Source: DATAOG01 sp963753685 (GTDB lineage Bacteria > Pseudomonadota > Alphaproteobacteria > Geminicoccales > Geminicoccaceae). Taken from it: a stretch of DNA of 64,000 nt. The translations under genes were made by a program, and so were the position numbers. A model generated the notes under the pieces. That model made no database searches. It had not been told where the DNA came from and saw nothing but the letters and a program-made list of their open reading frames with translations. Of the stretch, positions 8,736 through 17,325 are shown piece after piece (the stretch's first letter is position 1; each line of letters begins with the position of its first letter). The DNA lies in the NCBI GenBank assembly GCA_963753685.1, contig CAVWDE010000032.1:1-64000 (forward strand), written 5' to 3'.

Positions 8736-9505
8736 GCCGAGAGGAACTGGCGGGTGCGCTCGTTCTGGGGCTCGGCGAACAGCCGGTCGGGCGCGCCCTG
8801 CTCGGCGATCTTGCCCTGATAGAAGAAGCACACGCGATCGGCGAACTCCTTGGCGAAGCCCATTTGGTGAGTGACCATCAGCATGGTGAGGTTGTGCTCG
8901 GCGGCGAGCCGGCGGATCACGTTCAGGACCTCGCCGACCAGCTCCGGGTCGAGCGCCGAGGTGACCTCGTCGAACAGCATGACCTTGGGCCGCATGGCGA
9001 GCGCGCGCGCGATCGCGACCCTTTGCTGCTGGCCGCCCGAGAGCTGGCTCGGATAGTGGCCCATCTTGTCCTCCAGCCCGACCATGGCGAGCAGCTCCTG
9101 GGCGCGCACCCGGGCCTCCTTCTTGGCCAGACCCAGGACGTAGACCGGCGCCTCCATGCAGTTCTCGAGCGCGCTCATGTGCGGGAACAGGTTGAAGTGC
9201 TGGAACACCATGCCGATCTTGCCGCGCACCCGGCGCAGATGACGCTCGTCGGCCAACACGAGCTCGCCGTTTTTCTGGACATGGGTGAGCGGCTCGCCGT
9301 CGACCTCGATCACCCCGCCGTCGATCCGCTCGAGCGTCATCAGCATGCGCAAAACCGTGGTCTTGCCCGAGCCCGACGGGCCGATGATCGCGACCTTCTC
9401 GTTGGCGGCGACGTCGAGGTCGAGTTGATCCAGCACCACGAGGTCGCCATAGCGCTTGGTCACCTCCCTGAAGCGGACGATGGGCGGTTCTGCGGATGCC
9501 TGCAT
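8717..9505 (-). CDS. ehuA: ectoine/hydroxyectoine ABC transporter ATPase EhuA
   Basis: This 262-residue ATPase of the polar-amino-acid uptake type energises import of ectoine and 5-hydroxyectoine. It has Walker A GPSGSGKTT, the Q-loop region GMVFQHFNLFPH, ABC signature LSGGQQQR and Walker B VMLFDEVTSALDPE, followed by the switch histidine in MVTHQMGF. It is the last gene of the minus-strand ehuB-ehuC-ehuD-ehuA set, 19 bases after ehuD. The Ehu name, rather than a generic amino-acid ATPase, rests on the nearby doeB, eutB and eutC genes on the same strand. Confidence 0.85.
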   Translation of the reverse strand: MQASAEPPIVRFREVTKRYGDLVVLDQLDLDVAANEKVAIIGPSGSGKTTVLRMLMTLERIDGGVIEVDGEPLTHVQKNGELVLADERHLRRVRGKIGMVFQHFNLFPHMSALENCMEAPVYVLGLAKKEARVRAQELLAMVGLEDKMGHYPSQLSGGQQQRVAIARALAMRPKVMLFDEVTSALDPELVGEVLNVIRRLAAEHNLTMLMVTHQMGFAKEFADRVCFFYQGKIAEQGAPDRLFAEPQNERTRQFLSAVLEAT

Positions 9506-9524
9506 GCTCAGCCCCTCCGGCTCT

Positions 9525-10184
9525 TCAGCCCCGGCGCGATTTCAACCACGCCTCGACCCGGCGCACGCCGGCCGCCGAGATCAGGCTCATGATCAGGAAG
9601 AAGACGCCGACCATGGTGATCGGCTCGAGGTAGCGGAAGGTCTCGGAGCCGATGATCTTGGCGGTCTGCATCAGCTCGACCACCGCGATCGCCGACAAGA
9701 GCGGCGTCTCCTTGAACATGCCGATCAGGTAGTTGCCGAGCGCCGGCACCACCGGCGGGATCGCCTGTGGGATGATGACGTCCCAATAGGTGCGGGCAGG
9801 GCTGAGGTTGAGCGCAATCGCGGCTTCCCACTGGCCGCGCGGAATGCCCTCGAGGCCGGCGCGGTAGACCTCCGAGCAGTAGCAGGCGTAGTGCAGGCCG
9901 AGCGCCATCACGCCGGCGGTCATGGCCGGGATCACGATGCCAAAGCGCGGAAAGACGAAGTACAGGAAAAAGATCTGGATCAGCACCGGGGTCGAGCGGA
10001 TGAACTCGATAAGCCCGCCCGTCCCCGCGCTGACCCAGGGGTTCTGGGAGCGGCGCAGCAGCGCGAGGGCGAGCCCGAGCACGGCAGCGATGACGAAGCC
10101 GAGCACGGTCGCCTCGATGGTCACCACCGCCGCGCGCGCCAGCTGCGGCAGGATCGAGAGCGCGAACTGCCAGTCGAACAGCAT
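9525..10184 (-). CDS. ehuD: ectoine/hydroxyectoine ABC transporter permease EhuD
   Basis: The 219-residue inner-membrane permease has five to six helices and the EAA-type loop EAAIALNLSPARTYWDVIIPQ that contacts the ATPase. The ATG overlaps the ehuC stop as TGATG, indicating translational coupling; the much longer upstream frame is the ehuC gene read out of frame. The segments FIRSTPVLIQIFFLYF and GNYLIGMFKETPLLSAIAVV are typical of His/Glu/ectoine-type permeases. With EhuC it should form the heterodimeric channel. Confidence 0.85.
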   Translation of the reverse strand: MLFDWQFALSILPQLARAAVVTIEATVLGFVIAAVLGLALALLRRSQNPWVSAGTGGLIEFIRSTPVLIQIFFLYFVFPRFGIVIPAMTAGVMALGLHYACYCSEVYRAGLEGIPRGQWEAAIALNLSPARTYWDVIIPQAIPPVVPALGNYLIGMFKETPLLSAIAVVELMQTAKIIGSETFRYLEPITMVGVFFLIMSLISAAGVRRVEAWLKSRRG

Positions 10185-10945
10185 CAGCGCCGGCCCACGC
10201 CAAAGCTCTTGCGGGTATAGCGCTCGAGCGCGCGCATGCCGAACGTGATGACCAGCGCGATGCCGAGGTACATCACCAGCACCAGGAGGAAGATCGTCAC
10301 CGTGCGCAGGGTCGCCTGGTTCAGCTGATAAGCCCTGAAGGTGAGATCCGAGACGGTGATCAGCGAGACGATCGCGGTCGCCTTGAGCAGCTCGATGAAC
10401 AGATTGCCCCAGGGCGGGATCATCGCGACCATCGCCTGGGGCAGGATGATCCGGCGCATGCGCACAAAGGGCGTCATGTTGAGCGCGATCGCGGCCTCGT
10501 ACTGGCCGCGCGGCACCGCCAGCACGGCACCGCGCACGACCTCGGCGCCGTAGGCGCCGACGTTGAGCCCGAGCGCCAGGATCGCGACCGGGATCGGGGC
10601 CAGCGTGATGCCGAAATTGGGCAGCACGTAGAACAGCCAGAACAGCTGGACCAGGGCCGAGGTGCCGCGGAACAGCTCGATGTAGGAGATCGCGAACCAG
10701 CGCAGCGGCCGGAACGGCGACATCTTGGCGAGCCCCGCGAGCAGGCCGCAGACCACGGCCAGCACGCAGGCCGCGACCGTGATCTGGATGGTGACCCAGG
10801 CGCCCGCCAGAAGGCCCGGCAGAAACTCGCGAAAGCCGGCGTAGCTCGCGACCACGAGCCCGGCCGCGAAGCTGAGCAGGGCGCAGATGTAGAGGTGCCG
10901 ATAGCTCAGCCACCCCTCGTTGCTCAGCCTGGCTGCCTGCGCCAT
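10184..10945 (-). CDS. ehuC: ectoine/hydroxyectoine ABC transporter permease EhuC
   Basis: This is the 253-residue first permease of the ectoine importer. After a short cytosolic lead it has a helix at about 20-37 and then the standard permease core with IELFRGTSALVQLFWLFYVL and the EAA loop EAAIALNMTPFVRMRRIILPQ. The gene lies 69 bases downstream of ehuB and overlaps ehuD by one base. Sequence alone would allow any polar amino acid; ectoine is inferred from the linked catabolic genes. Confidence 0.85.
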   Translation of the reverse strand: MAQAARLSNEGWLSYRHLYICALLSFAAGLVVASYAGFREFLPGLLAGAWVTIQITVAACVLAVVCGLLAGLAKMSPFRPLRWFAISYIELFRGTSALVQLFWLFYVLPNFGITLAPIPVAILALGLNVGAYGAEVVRGAVLAVPRGQYEAAIALNMTPFVRMRRIILPQAMVAMIPPWGNLFIELLKATAIVSLITVSDLTFRAYQLNQATLRTVTIFLLVLVMYLGIALVITFGMRALERYTRKSFGVGRR

Positions 10946-11014
10946 GATCCTTCCGCGCGGACGTCCGGAGGAGCGCCGGCCCGGTCCGCGGACGGACCGG
11001 GCCGGCGCCTCGGA

Positions 11015-11854
11015 CTACTTGCCCGCGCAGAGCTCCGCGGTGGTCTTCTGCGGCAGCTCGTCCTTGGTGAAGCCGAACGGCTTGACCAGGGCGAGATGCT
11101 CGGGCGTGCCGATGAACGCTGCGAGCTTCTCGTTGAACGCCGCGAGGAACGCTTTGTCCTCGGGGCGGAAGGCGAAGGCGCCGTGGCCGACGACGCTCTG
11201 CCCGGCGACCTCGCCGAAGGGCTTCGCGATCTCGACGCCTTGCGCCTCGCTCGCGAGCCGCCGGATCGAGAGGCTGGTGAGCGCGAAGGCATCGGCCCGC
11301 CCGGCCTGCACCGCAGCCGTGCCGGCGGCGGTGTCGGGGACCACCATGACCTGGTCGTCCGGAACGCCGGCATCGCGCGCATAGGTGCGCTCGATCGCGC
11401 CTGCCATGACCGCGACGCTGGTGTCCGGATTCGCTTTCACGTCGCTGTAGTCGTTGAGCTTCTTGGGGTTGCCTTCCTTGACCAGGAACGCCTGGCCGAT
11501 GCCGTAGGTGGGCTCCGAGAAGGCGACCTGCTGGCAGCGCGGCGGGGTCACGAACATGCCGGCGGCGACCATGTCGAACCGGCCGGCCTTGAGGCCCGGA
11601 ATCAGCGAGCCGAACTCGGTGATCACCGCCTCGACGTCCTTGATGCCCATCTCACCCAGGATGTACTTGGCGATCTCGGGCGCCTCGCCGGTCAGCTTGC
11701 CGTCGGGCGTCTGATAGCCGTAAGGCGCCTCGTTGGCGATGCCGACCGTGATCTTGCCCGACGCCTTGGCGTCATCGAGGAGGTCTGCCCGGGCGCTGGT
11801 GCCGGCGAGCGCGAGGGCGGCGAGGCCCAAAAGCCAGCCAGAAATACGTCGCAT
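11015..11854 (-). CDS. ehuB: ectoine/hydroxyectoine-binding periplasmic protein EhuB
   Basis: The 279-residue solute-binding protein of the SBP-3 type captures ectoine in the periplasm. Residues 1-23 are a signal peptide ending SARA. The mature start (DLLDDAKASGKITVGIANEA) and YGYQTPDGKLTGEAPEIAKY match EhuB. GRFDMVAAGMFVTPPRCQQV is the usual second signature, with CQQV characteristic of this group. The ATG at 11854 was preferred over the 343-residue frame because of the signal peptide and the GAGAG before it. It heads the transporter operon, divergent from the DUF4168 gene. Confidence 0.87.
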   Translation of the reverse strand: MRRISGWLLGLAALALAGTSARADLLDDAKASGKITVGIANEAPYGYQTPDGKLTGEAPEIAKYILGEMGIKDVEAVITEFGSLIPGLKAGRFDMVAAGMFVTPPRCQQVAFSEPTYGIGQAFLVKEGNPKKLNDYSDVKANPDTSVAVMAGAIERTYARDAGVPDDQVMVVPDTAAGTAAVQAGRADAFALTSLSIRRLASEAQGVEIAKPFGEVAGQSVVGHGAFAFRPEDKAFLAAFNEKLAAFIGTPEHLALVKPFGFTKDELPQKTTAELCAGK

Positions 11855-12092
11855 GGTGCTCTCCCTATTTCGTTGACGAAACGGCGCCGGTGGCCCCGCC
11901 TTAGGAGCCAGCCTAAAGCCGGATCCGGCCCGGATCAAGGCAAGGGCCATGAATTGACGTCGCTGCGCATGGTCATCGCAGCCGACGCGGCGGCAAAAAT
12001 CGCTGAGCAGGGCAATCCTGTATGGAATAGAGGTGGGCGTCGCCACGTTGGCGGTATGATCTCAAATCCCCTCCGTCCCGAAAGGATTCCCC

Positions 12093-12497
12093 GTGACTTC
12101 TATCCTACGGCGCGCCACCGGCGCGATGATCGTGGCCTGGGCGCTGGTCTTGCTGCCGTTCGTCACGCCACGGGCTGCGGAACAGTACGATCAGGCCAAG
12201 CTGGAGTCGTTCGTGACCGCCGCGCTCGCGGTCAACAAGCTGGTCGAGCAGTGGACGCCGCGCATCCAGGGTGCGCAGAACGAGACCGAGGCGGCCCAGC
12301 TGCGTGAGCAGGCCAACGGCGAGCTGGTCGCGGCCATCCAGCAGTCCAACGGCATTTCGGTCGATGAGTACCGCCAGATCAGCCAGGCGGCGCAAAGCGA
12401 CCCGACCCTGATGGACCGGATTTCGCAGATCTTCGACAAGATGCAGCCGCAGACCCAGCCGGAGCCCGGGGCACCGGCGCCGACCCAGTCGCAATAG
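12093..12497 (+). CDS. DUF4168 exported protein
   Basis: This protein of 134 residues starts at GTG with AAAGGA six bases upstream. A signal peptide runs to about residue 29 (LPFVTPRAAEQYD). The mature protein is a short helical domain: FVTAALAVNKLVEQW, then a coiled-coil-like QNETEAAQLREQANGEL, and the DUF4168 signature ISVDEYRQISQAAQSDPTL. It ends in a Pro/Gln-rich tail. Function is unknown. It is transcribed against the ectoine genes and splits the uptake half from the catabolic half, so its link to ectoine is doubtful. Confidence 0.8.
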   Translation: MTSILRRATGAMIVAWALVLLPFVTPRAAEQYDQAKLESFVTAALAVNKLVEQWTPRIQGAQNETEAAQLREQANGELVAAIQQSNGISVDEYRQISQAAQSDPTLMDRISQIFDKMQPQTQPEPGAPAPTQSQ

Positions 12498-12531
12498 CGG
12501 CGCCAGCTGCGGGATCAGTCAGCGGGCGCCG
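12498..12531. terminator. bidirectional terminator-like hairpin
   Basis: CGGCGCC (12498-12504) pairs with GGCGCCG (12525-12531), and inside it GCTG (506-509 of the 12 kb block) pairs with CAGC (520-523). The structure fills the 43-base gap between two convergent genes, DUF4168 and eutC. No U-run is present. Confidence 0.5.
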
Positions 12532-12540
12532 GCAGCGGAG

Positions 12541-13521
12541 TCAGTTGGCGATGGTCGTGCCGAGGCCGGCGGCGATCGCCTTGCGATAGGCGAGCAGCGC
12601 GATCGCGGTGTCCTGAACGCCGGTACCGGTGAGGTCGGCGACCGTGATCTCATCTGCGTCTTGGCGGCCGGGCTTGCGGCCGGCGGTGATCTCGCCGAGC
12701 TCGATCACCTCGAGGTCGGGATGCGCCGCCAGCGCGTGATGCAGCTCGCCCTGCCTCGCGCATTGAGCGCGGCTGTCGCAGACCAGGCGATCCGCCCGCG
12801 CCAGGACCGCGGGGTGGAGCTCGTTCTTGTCCGGGGCATCGGCGCCGATCGCGGTGATGTGCAGGCCCGGATGCAGCCAGTCGGCGACCACCAGGGGCGA
12901 GCGCGCGGGCGTCGCGGTCACCACCACGTCCGCCTCCAGCACCAGCCGCTCGGGGCTCGCGACCGGCAGCACGTCGAACCTGAGACGGTCGGCCATCTCA
13001 TCGGCGTAGGCTTCCGCCCGCGCGGCATCGCGCGCCCAGACCAGAACCCGCTCGATCGGCCGGACCAGGGTCAGCGCCTCGATCTGGAAGCGCGCCTGGG
13101 TGCCGGCGCCGAGCACGCCTGCGATCCTGGCATCGGCGGGCGCCAGATGCCGGGCGGCGACAGCACCGGCCGCCGCGGTTCGCAGGTCGGTCAGCCAGCC
13201 ATTGTCCAGATGCAGCGCCTCGAGCCGGCCGGTCTCGGCCGAGAGCAGCATCATCAGGCCCGACAGGCTCGGCAGGCCGCGCTTGGGGTTGTCGAAGAAG
13301 CCCGGGCTGACCTTGAGCGCAAAGCCCGGCAGATCCGGCAGCCAGGCGGTCTTGACGTCGACCTCGCCGTTCACATCCGGCAGCGCCATGTGCAGGACCG
13401 GCGGCATCACCACGCGGCCCGAGGCAAGCGCGGTGAACGCGTCCGCGATCGCATCGACCAGCTCGAGATCGAGACCGATGCATTGGTGGAGCTCGGCTTC
13501 GGTCAGGACCCGGATCGCCAC
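12541..13521 (-). CDS. eutC: ectoine utilization protein EutC (ornithine cyclodeaminase family)
   Basis: The 326-residue NAD-dependent protein belongs to the ornithine cyclodeaminase/mu-crystallin family; EutC is a regular partner of ectoine catabolic genes with a still loosely defined reaction. A GTG start was chosen because it lies 11 bases after the eutB stop and begins VAIRVLTEAELHQCI. Family motifs are VKVSPGFFDNPKRGLPSLSG or close to it (KVSPGFFDNP as read), TAAAGAVAARHLA, the Rossmann motif GVLGAGTQAR and the C-terminal VADLTGTGVQDTAIA. It is the last gene of doeB-eutB-eutC. Confidence 0.85.
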   Translation of the reverse strand: MAIRVLTEAELHQCIGLDLELVDAIADAFTALASGRVVMPPVLHMALPDVNGEVDVKTAWLPDLPGFALKVSPGFFDNPKRGLPSLSGLMMLLSAETGRLEALHLDNGWLTDLRTAAAGAVAARHLAPADARIAGVLGAGTQARFQIEALTLVRPIERVLVWARDAARAEAYADEMADRLRFDVLPVASPERLVLEADVVVTATPARSPLVVADWLHPGLHITAIGADAPDKNELHPAVLARADRLVCDSRAQCARQGELHHALAAHPDLEVIELGEITAGRKPGRQDADEITVADLTGTGVQDTAIALLAYRKAIAAGLGTTIAN

Positions 13522-13532
13522 GCCCGCTGCCC

Positions 13533-14501
13533 TCAGTCCGCGCCGATGATCTCGGTGAAGCGCTGCATGTCGACGTTGCCGCCGCTCAGGAGCACCACGA
13601 CGTTGTCGCCCGGCGGCGCGGTCTTGCCCGCCAGCAGGGCCGCGATCCCGACCGCGGCGCCGCCCTCGACGATCTGGCGTTCCTGCCAGTAGCAATGGCG
13701 CATCGCGGCCGCGATCTCGGCCTCGCTGACCAGCACGGTCTGATCGACCAGATCACGCACCAGCGCGAAGGTATAGCGGTTGTCGAGACCGATGCCGCCG
13801 CCCAAGGAATCGGCAAGGCTCGCCTCCTCCTCGACCGCAACCGGCCGGCCGGCGGCCAGGCTCAGGGCCATGGCCGGCCCGCGCTCCATCGACACACCGA
13901 TCACCCGGATGCCCGGATCGGCGCTCTTGAGGGCCAGTGCTATGCCGCCGATCAGCCCGCCGCCCGAGAGCGGCACCAGCACACAATCGAGCGCCGGCAG
14001 GTCCTCGAGCAGCTCCAGCCCGATCGTGCCTTGGCCCGCGATCACGAAGGGATCGTCGAACGGCGAGACGAAGGTGAGGCCGCGCCCGGCGGCGAGCTGC
14101 TTTGCGGCGACCTCCGCCTCGTCCTGGTTGCGGCCGACGATCTGCACCTCGGCACCGAGTGCCTGCACGGCCTGGACCTTGTTCGCCGGCACCAGGGGCG
14201 ACATGCAGACCACCGCGGGCACCCCCTGGATGCGCGCCGCATGGCCGACCGCGCGCGCATGATTGCCGGTCGAGACTGCGACCACGCCCCGCGCGCGCTC
14301 GGCATCGCTCAGCTGCAGCAGCCGGTTGGTCGCCCCGCGCAGCTTGAAGGCGCCGGTCGTCTGGAGGGTCTCGAGCTTCAGATGAACGTTCCGGCCAAGC
14401 TGGGCGCTCAGCGCCTCGGAGCGGACCAGCGGCGTTTTGCGGATGAAGGGTGCGATCGCCTGGCGCGCCCGCCAGATCGTCCCCTGGGTGAGTTCCGCCA
14501 T
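13533..14501 (-). CDS. eutB: ectoine utilization protein EutB (threonine dehydratase family)
   Basis: The 322-residue PLP enzyme is of the serine/threonine dehydratase fold type II. The PLP-binding lysine is in TGAFKLRGATN, the substrate-binding loop is VAVSTGNHARAVGHAA and the PLP-phosphate loop is PLSGGGLIGG. C-terminal VVLLSGGNVDM matches the serine-binding end. Its ATG overlaps the doeB stop (TGATG) and eutC follows 11 bases later, so all three are co-translated. In ectoine clusters EutB is proposed to act with EutC on hydroxyectoine-derived intermediates; this assignment rests on synteny. Confidence 0.85.
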   Translation of the reverse strand: MAELTQGTIWRARQAIAPFIRKTPLVRSEALSAQLGRNVHLKLETLQTTGAFKLRGATNRLLQLSDAERARGVVAVSTGNHARAVGHAARIQGVPAVVCMSPLVPANKVQAVQALGAEVQIVGRNQDEAEVAAKQLAAGRGLTFVSPFDDPFVIAGQGTIGLELLEDLPALDCVLVPLSGGGLIGGIALALKSADPGIRVIGVSMERGPAMALSLAAGRPVAVEEEASLADSLGGGIGLDNRYTFALVRDLVDQTVLVSEAEIAAAMRHCYWQERQIVEGGAAVGIAALLAGKTAPPGDNVVVLLSGGNVDMQRFTEIIGAD

Positions 14502-15550
14502 CAGCCGGGCCCGTAGTCGGTCGCCAGCACGGCCAGGCAATCGCCGGGCTTGATCAGACCGGGCGCGTGGCGGCCGATCAGGAGGCCGCTCCGGGCCGCG
14601 CGGTAGACGGCGGGCAGGTGCGCGGGCTTCTCGACGTCGTGGATCTGCGCGATCGGCTGGCCGGCTGCGACCTCGGCGCCGAGATCGGCCAGCATCTCGA
14701 GCATGCCGCGATCGTCGGCGATCACGAACCAGGACGCATCCGGGCTGTGCATCAGACGGGTCGGGGCTGGCGCCACCCGTCCGTCGATCAGGCCGAAATG
14801 GCAGAGCAGGTTCGAGATGCCGCGCTCGGCGATCGCCACGGTCAAAGCGGTCGCGGTACCGCCGCCTCCGAGCTCGGTGAACAGGAAGGGCTTGCCCAGC
14901 TCCTCGACCGCGGTATCCAGCATGCCGGCCACGTCGAACTCCTGGATCACCAGGCTGAGCGGGGCGCCGAACGCCAGCAGTGCGGCCTTGGTCGCCGCCA
15001 TCTGCGCCGGATCGGGCAGCACGTGCATGCCGCAGAACGGCACGAAATTGAGGGTCTTGCCGCCCGAGTGCAGATCGATCACGGCATCGCACATCGGCAC
15101 AAGCCGCCTTCGCACGTAGTCCGCGATCATCAGGGTGGGCGTGCCGCGCGGATCGCCCGGAAAGGCCCGGTTCATGTTGATCTGATCGACCGGCGAGACC
15201 CGGGTCCCGGCGAGCACGGCCGGCAGGTTGAGCGCCGGCAGCAGGATCAGGCGGCCGCGGATCGCCGCGGGCTCGAGCCGACGGGCGAGCTTCAGGAGCG
15301 CGATCGGGCCCTCGTACTCGTCGCCGTGATTGCCGCCGGTGAACAAGAGCGTCGGGCCGCTGCCACCCTTGATCACGACCATCGGCACGCGCAACGCGCC
15401 CCAGGCGGACTCGTTGGACGAATGCGGCACATCGAACGTGCCGAACCGCTTGCCGTCGGCCTCGAGGTCGATCTCTGTCCGGATCCGGAAGGGCTCGCTC
15501 AAGCGTTCGCTCGCGGAATTGGGGATGGACCTCGGGGCATCATCTGGCAA
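14501..15550 (-). CDS. doeB: N-alpha-acetyl-L-2,4-diaminobutyrate deacetylase DoeB
   Basis: This 349-residue zinc-dependent deacylase of the succinylglutamate desuccinylase/aspartoacylase family (also called EutE) removes acetate from N-alpha-acetyl-diaminobutyrate, the product of ectoine hydrolysis, giving diaminobutyrate. Zinc ligands are visible in GGNHGDEYEGP (His and Glu) and in VIDLHSGG (His); the substrate arginines lie in NMNRAFPGD. It heads the catabolic operon doeB-eutB-eutC. The ectoine hydrolase DoeA, which would supply its substrate, is not in the window. Confidence 0.87.
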   Translation of the reverse strand: MPDDAPRSIPNSASERLSEPFRIRTEIDLEADGKRFGTFDVPHSSNESAWGALRVPMVVIKGGSGPTLLFTGGNHGDEYEGPIALLKLARRLEPAAIRGRLILLPALNLPAVLAGTRVSPVDQINMNRAFPGDPRGTPTLMIADYVRRRLVPMCDAVIDLHSGGKTLNFVPFCGMHVLPDPAQMAATKAALLAFGAPLSLVIQEFDVAGMLDTAVEELGKPFLFTELGGGGTATALTVAIAERGISNLLCHFGLIDGRVAPAPTRLMHSPDASWFVIADDRGMLEMLADLGAEVAAGQPIAQIHDVEKPAHLPAVYRAARSGLLIGRHAPGLIKPGDCLAVLATDYGPG

Positions 15551-15617
15551 ACTGCGCCGCTTGTCGACCGGCCCCGGGGCCGCGGAGTGTCGGGGCCGGC
15601 GAGGGGAGGGCAGGCAC

Positions 15618-16229
15618 GTGAATCTCGAGCTCTATCTGGCGTTCGTGCTGGCGACCACGGTCATGATCCTGCTGCCGGGACCGAGCGTGCTGCTGACCGT
15701 CTCCCACAGTCTCGCCTTCGGAGCCGACCGCGCGCTGCTCACGGTCACCGGGGCGGTGCTCGCGATCGGCGTGCAGTTGACCCTCACGATCGTTGGGATG
15801 ACTTCGCTGATGCTGCTGCTGGCCGAGGGGTTCGAGGTCCTGCGCTGGGCCGGCGTCGCCTGGCTGGTCTGGCTCGGCATCCAGCAGTGGCGGGCGCCTG
15901 CGGACCCGGCGGACCTGCGGCCGGTCGAGGGCAAGCGGCTGCTGGCGCAAGGCTTCCTGGTCACGATCGCCAATCCCAAGAGCCTGCTGTTCCTGGCCGC
16001 GTTCTTCCCGCAGTTCGTCGATCCCGGGCGGCCGCTCGGGCCGCAGCTCGTGCTCCTCGGGATCAGCTTTCTCGTGATCGGCTTCGTGTTCACAGCCCTC
16101 TGGGGGGTCGCCGCCGGTTGGACCCGGAGCTGGTTCCAGAGCCGGCCCCGCCTCCTGCTGCGCAACCGGATCTCGGGCTCGCTGCTGATCGGGGCCGGGA
16201 TCGGGCTCGCGATGGTCCGCCGGACGTGA
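15618..16229 (+). CDS. LysE/RhtB family amino-acid exporter
   Basis: The 203-residue integral membrane protein has about five to six helices. The N-terminus (LELYLAFVLATTVMILLPGP) with the conserved PGP and the later GFLVTIANPKSLLFLAAFFP (NPK motif) define the LysE/RhtB translocator family, which exports amino acids or homoserine lactones. A GTG start was chosen after GGGGAGGG; the longer frame upstream is out-of-frame doeB sequence. It is divergent from doeB with only 67 bases between and is followed four bases later by an oxidoreductase gene, so the two form an operon. Substrate unknown. Confidence 0.85.
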   Translation: MNLELYLAFVLATTVMILLPGPSVLLTVSHSLAFGADRALLTVTGAVLAIGVQLTLTIVGMTSLMLLLAEGFEVLRWAGVAWLVWLGIQQWRAPADPADLRPVEGKRLLAQGFLVTIANPKSLLFLAAFFPQFVDPGRPLGPQLVLLGISFLVIGFVFTALWGVAAGWTRSWFQSRPRLLLRNRISGSLLIGAGIGLAMVRRT

Positions 16230-16233
16230 GGAG

Positions 16234-17130
16234 ATGACCATGGCGATCTCGACCGTTGGCATCATGGCGCCGGGTGACATGGGCCATAGCGTCGGCGCCG
16301 TGCTCAAGGCCAAGGGCTTGCGAGTCGTGACCTGTCTTGCCGGCCGGAGCGAGCGCACCCGGGCGCTCGCTGCCAGGGCCGGCATCGAGGATCTCGCCGG
16401 TGACGCGGCGCTCGTGCGCGAGGCCGATGCGCTCCTGTCGATCCTGGTGCCGGCGCAGGCGGAGGCGCTGGCGCAGCGGATCGCGGCCGCGCTGCGCGCG
16501 ACCGGCAGCGATCTGCTCTACGTCGATTGCAACGCGATCGCGCCCGCGACCGCCCGCCGGGTCGGCGCGGTCGTCGAGGCCGCGGGCGCCCGCTTCGTCG
16601 ACGCCGGCATCATCGGCCCGCCGCCCAAGCCGGACGCCGCCGGCACGCGCTTCTATGCCTCGAGTGCTGCCGCCCGCGAGTTCGCCGAGCTCCGTGACCA
16701 CGGCCTCGATGTCCGCATCGTCAGCGAGCGCCCGGGCGACGCGTCGGCGGTCAAGATGTGCTACGCGGCGCTCACCAAGGGCACCACGGCGATCATGACC
16801 GAGCTGATGGTCGCGGCCGCGCGTCTCGGCGTGAGCGAGGCCCTGCATGCGGAGCTTGCCCAGAGCCAGGCGGCCATGCTCGAGCGCATGCAACGAAGCG
16901 TGCCGGCCATGGTGCCCAAAGCGCACCGCTGGGTCGGCGAGATGGAGGAGATCGCCAGGACGTTCGCGGACGCGGACCTCACGCCGCTGACCTTCGAGGG
17001 CGCGGCCGCGCTCTACGCCTTTGTCGCGGGCACACCGCTCGGGCAGAACTCGCCGGAAGCCTGGCGCAGCGCCGGGCACCCGCTCGACGAGGTGATCGCG
17101 ACCCTCGCTAAGCCGGAGTCGTTTCGCTAG
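16234..17130 (+). CDS. NAD(P)-dependent oxidoreductase, DUF1932 C-terminus
   Basis: The protein has 298 residues. The N-terminal Rossmann domain begins TVGIMAPGDMGHSVGAVLKA, a beta-hydroxyacid-dehydrogenase-like glycine motif, and the middle has FVDAGIIGPPPK. The C-terminal DUF1932 domain follows SAVKMCYAALTKGTTAIMTE, where Lys at about 172 sits at the catalytic-lysine position of the 6-phosphogluconate/3-hydroxyisobutyrate dehydrogenase superfamily. Substrate is unknown. It lies four bases after the LysE gene. Confidence 0.8.
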   Translation: MTMAISTVGIMAPGDMGHSVGAVLKAKGLRVVTCLAGRSERTRALAARAGIEDLAGDAALVREADALLSILVPAQAEALAQRIAAALRATGSDLLYVDCNAIAPATARRVGAVVEAAGARFVDAGIIGPPPKPDAAGTRFYASSAAAREFAELRDHGLDVRIVSERPGDASAVKMCYAALTKGTTAIMTELMVAAARLGVSEALHAELAQSQAAMLERMQRSVPAMVPKAHRWVGEMEEIARTFADADLTPLTFEGAAALYAFVAGTPLGQNSPEAWRSAGHPLDEVIATLAKPESFR

Positions 17131-17325
17131 CGGCCGGCCGTGGCGGTCCGGGTGATCCGGCCCGGTGCGTGCGGCGGCTGGGTTCGATGTAGCACGCGCA
17201 TGATTCCCTCCCCCCCATCGTCGCGCCGACTTTGGCGTCAACGCCAGCGATCGCCGACAGTTCCGGCGCGCGGCCCCTGCGCAAAAGAGCACGCTCGCCG
17301 ATCGGACGATCCGGGATCTGAAGTG

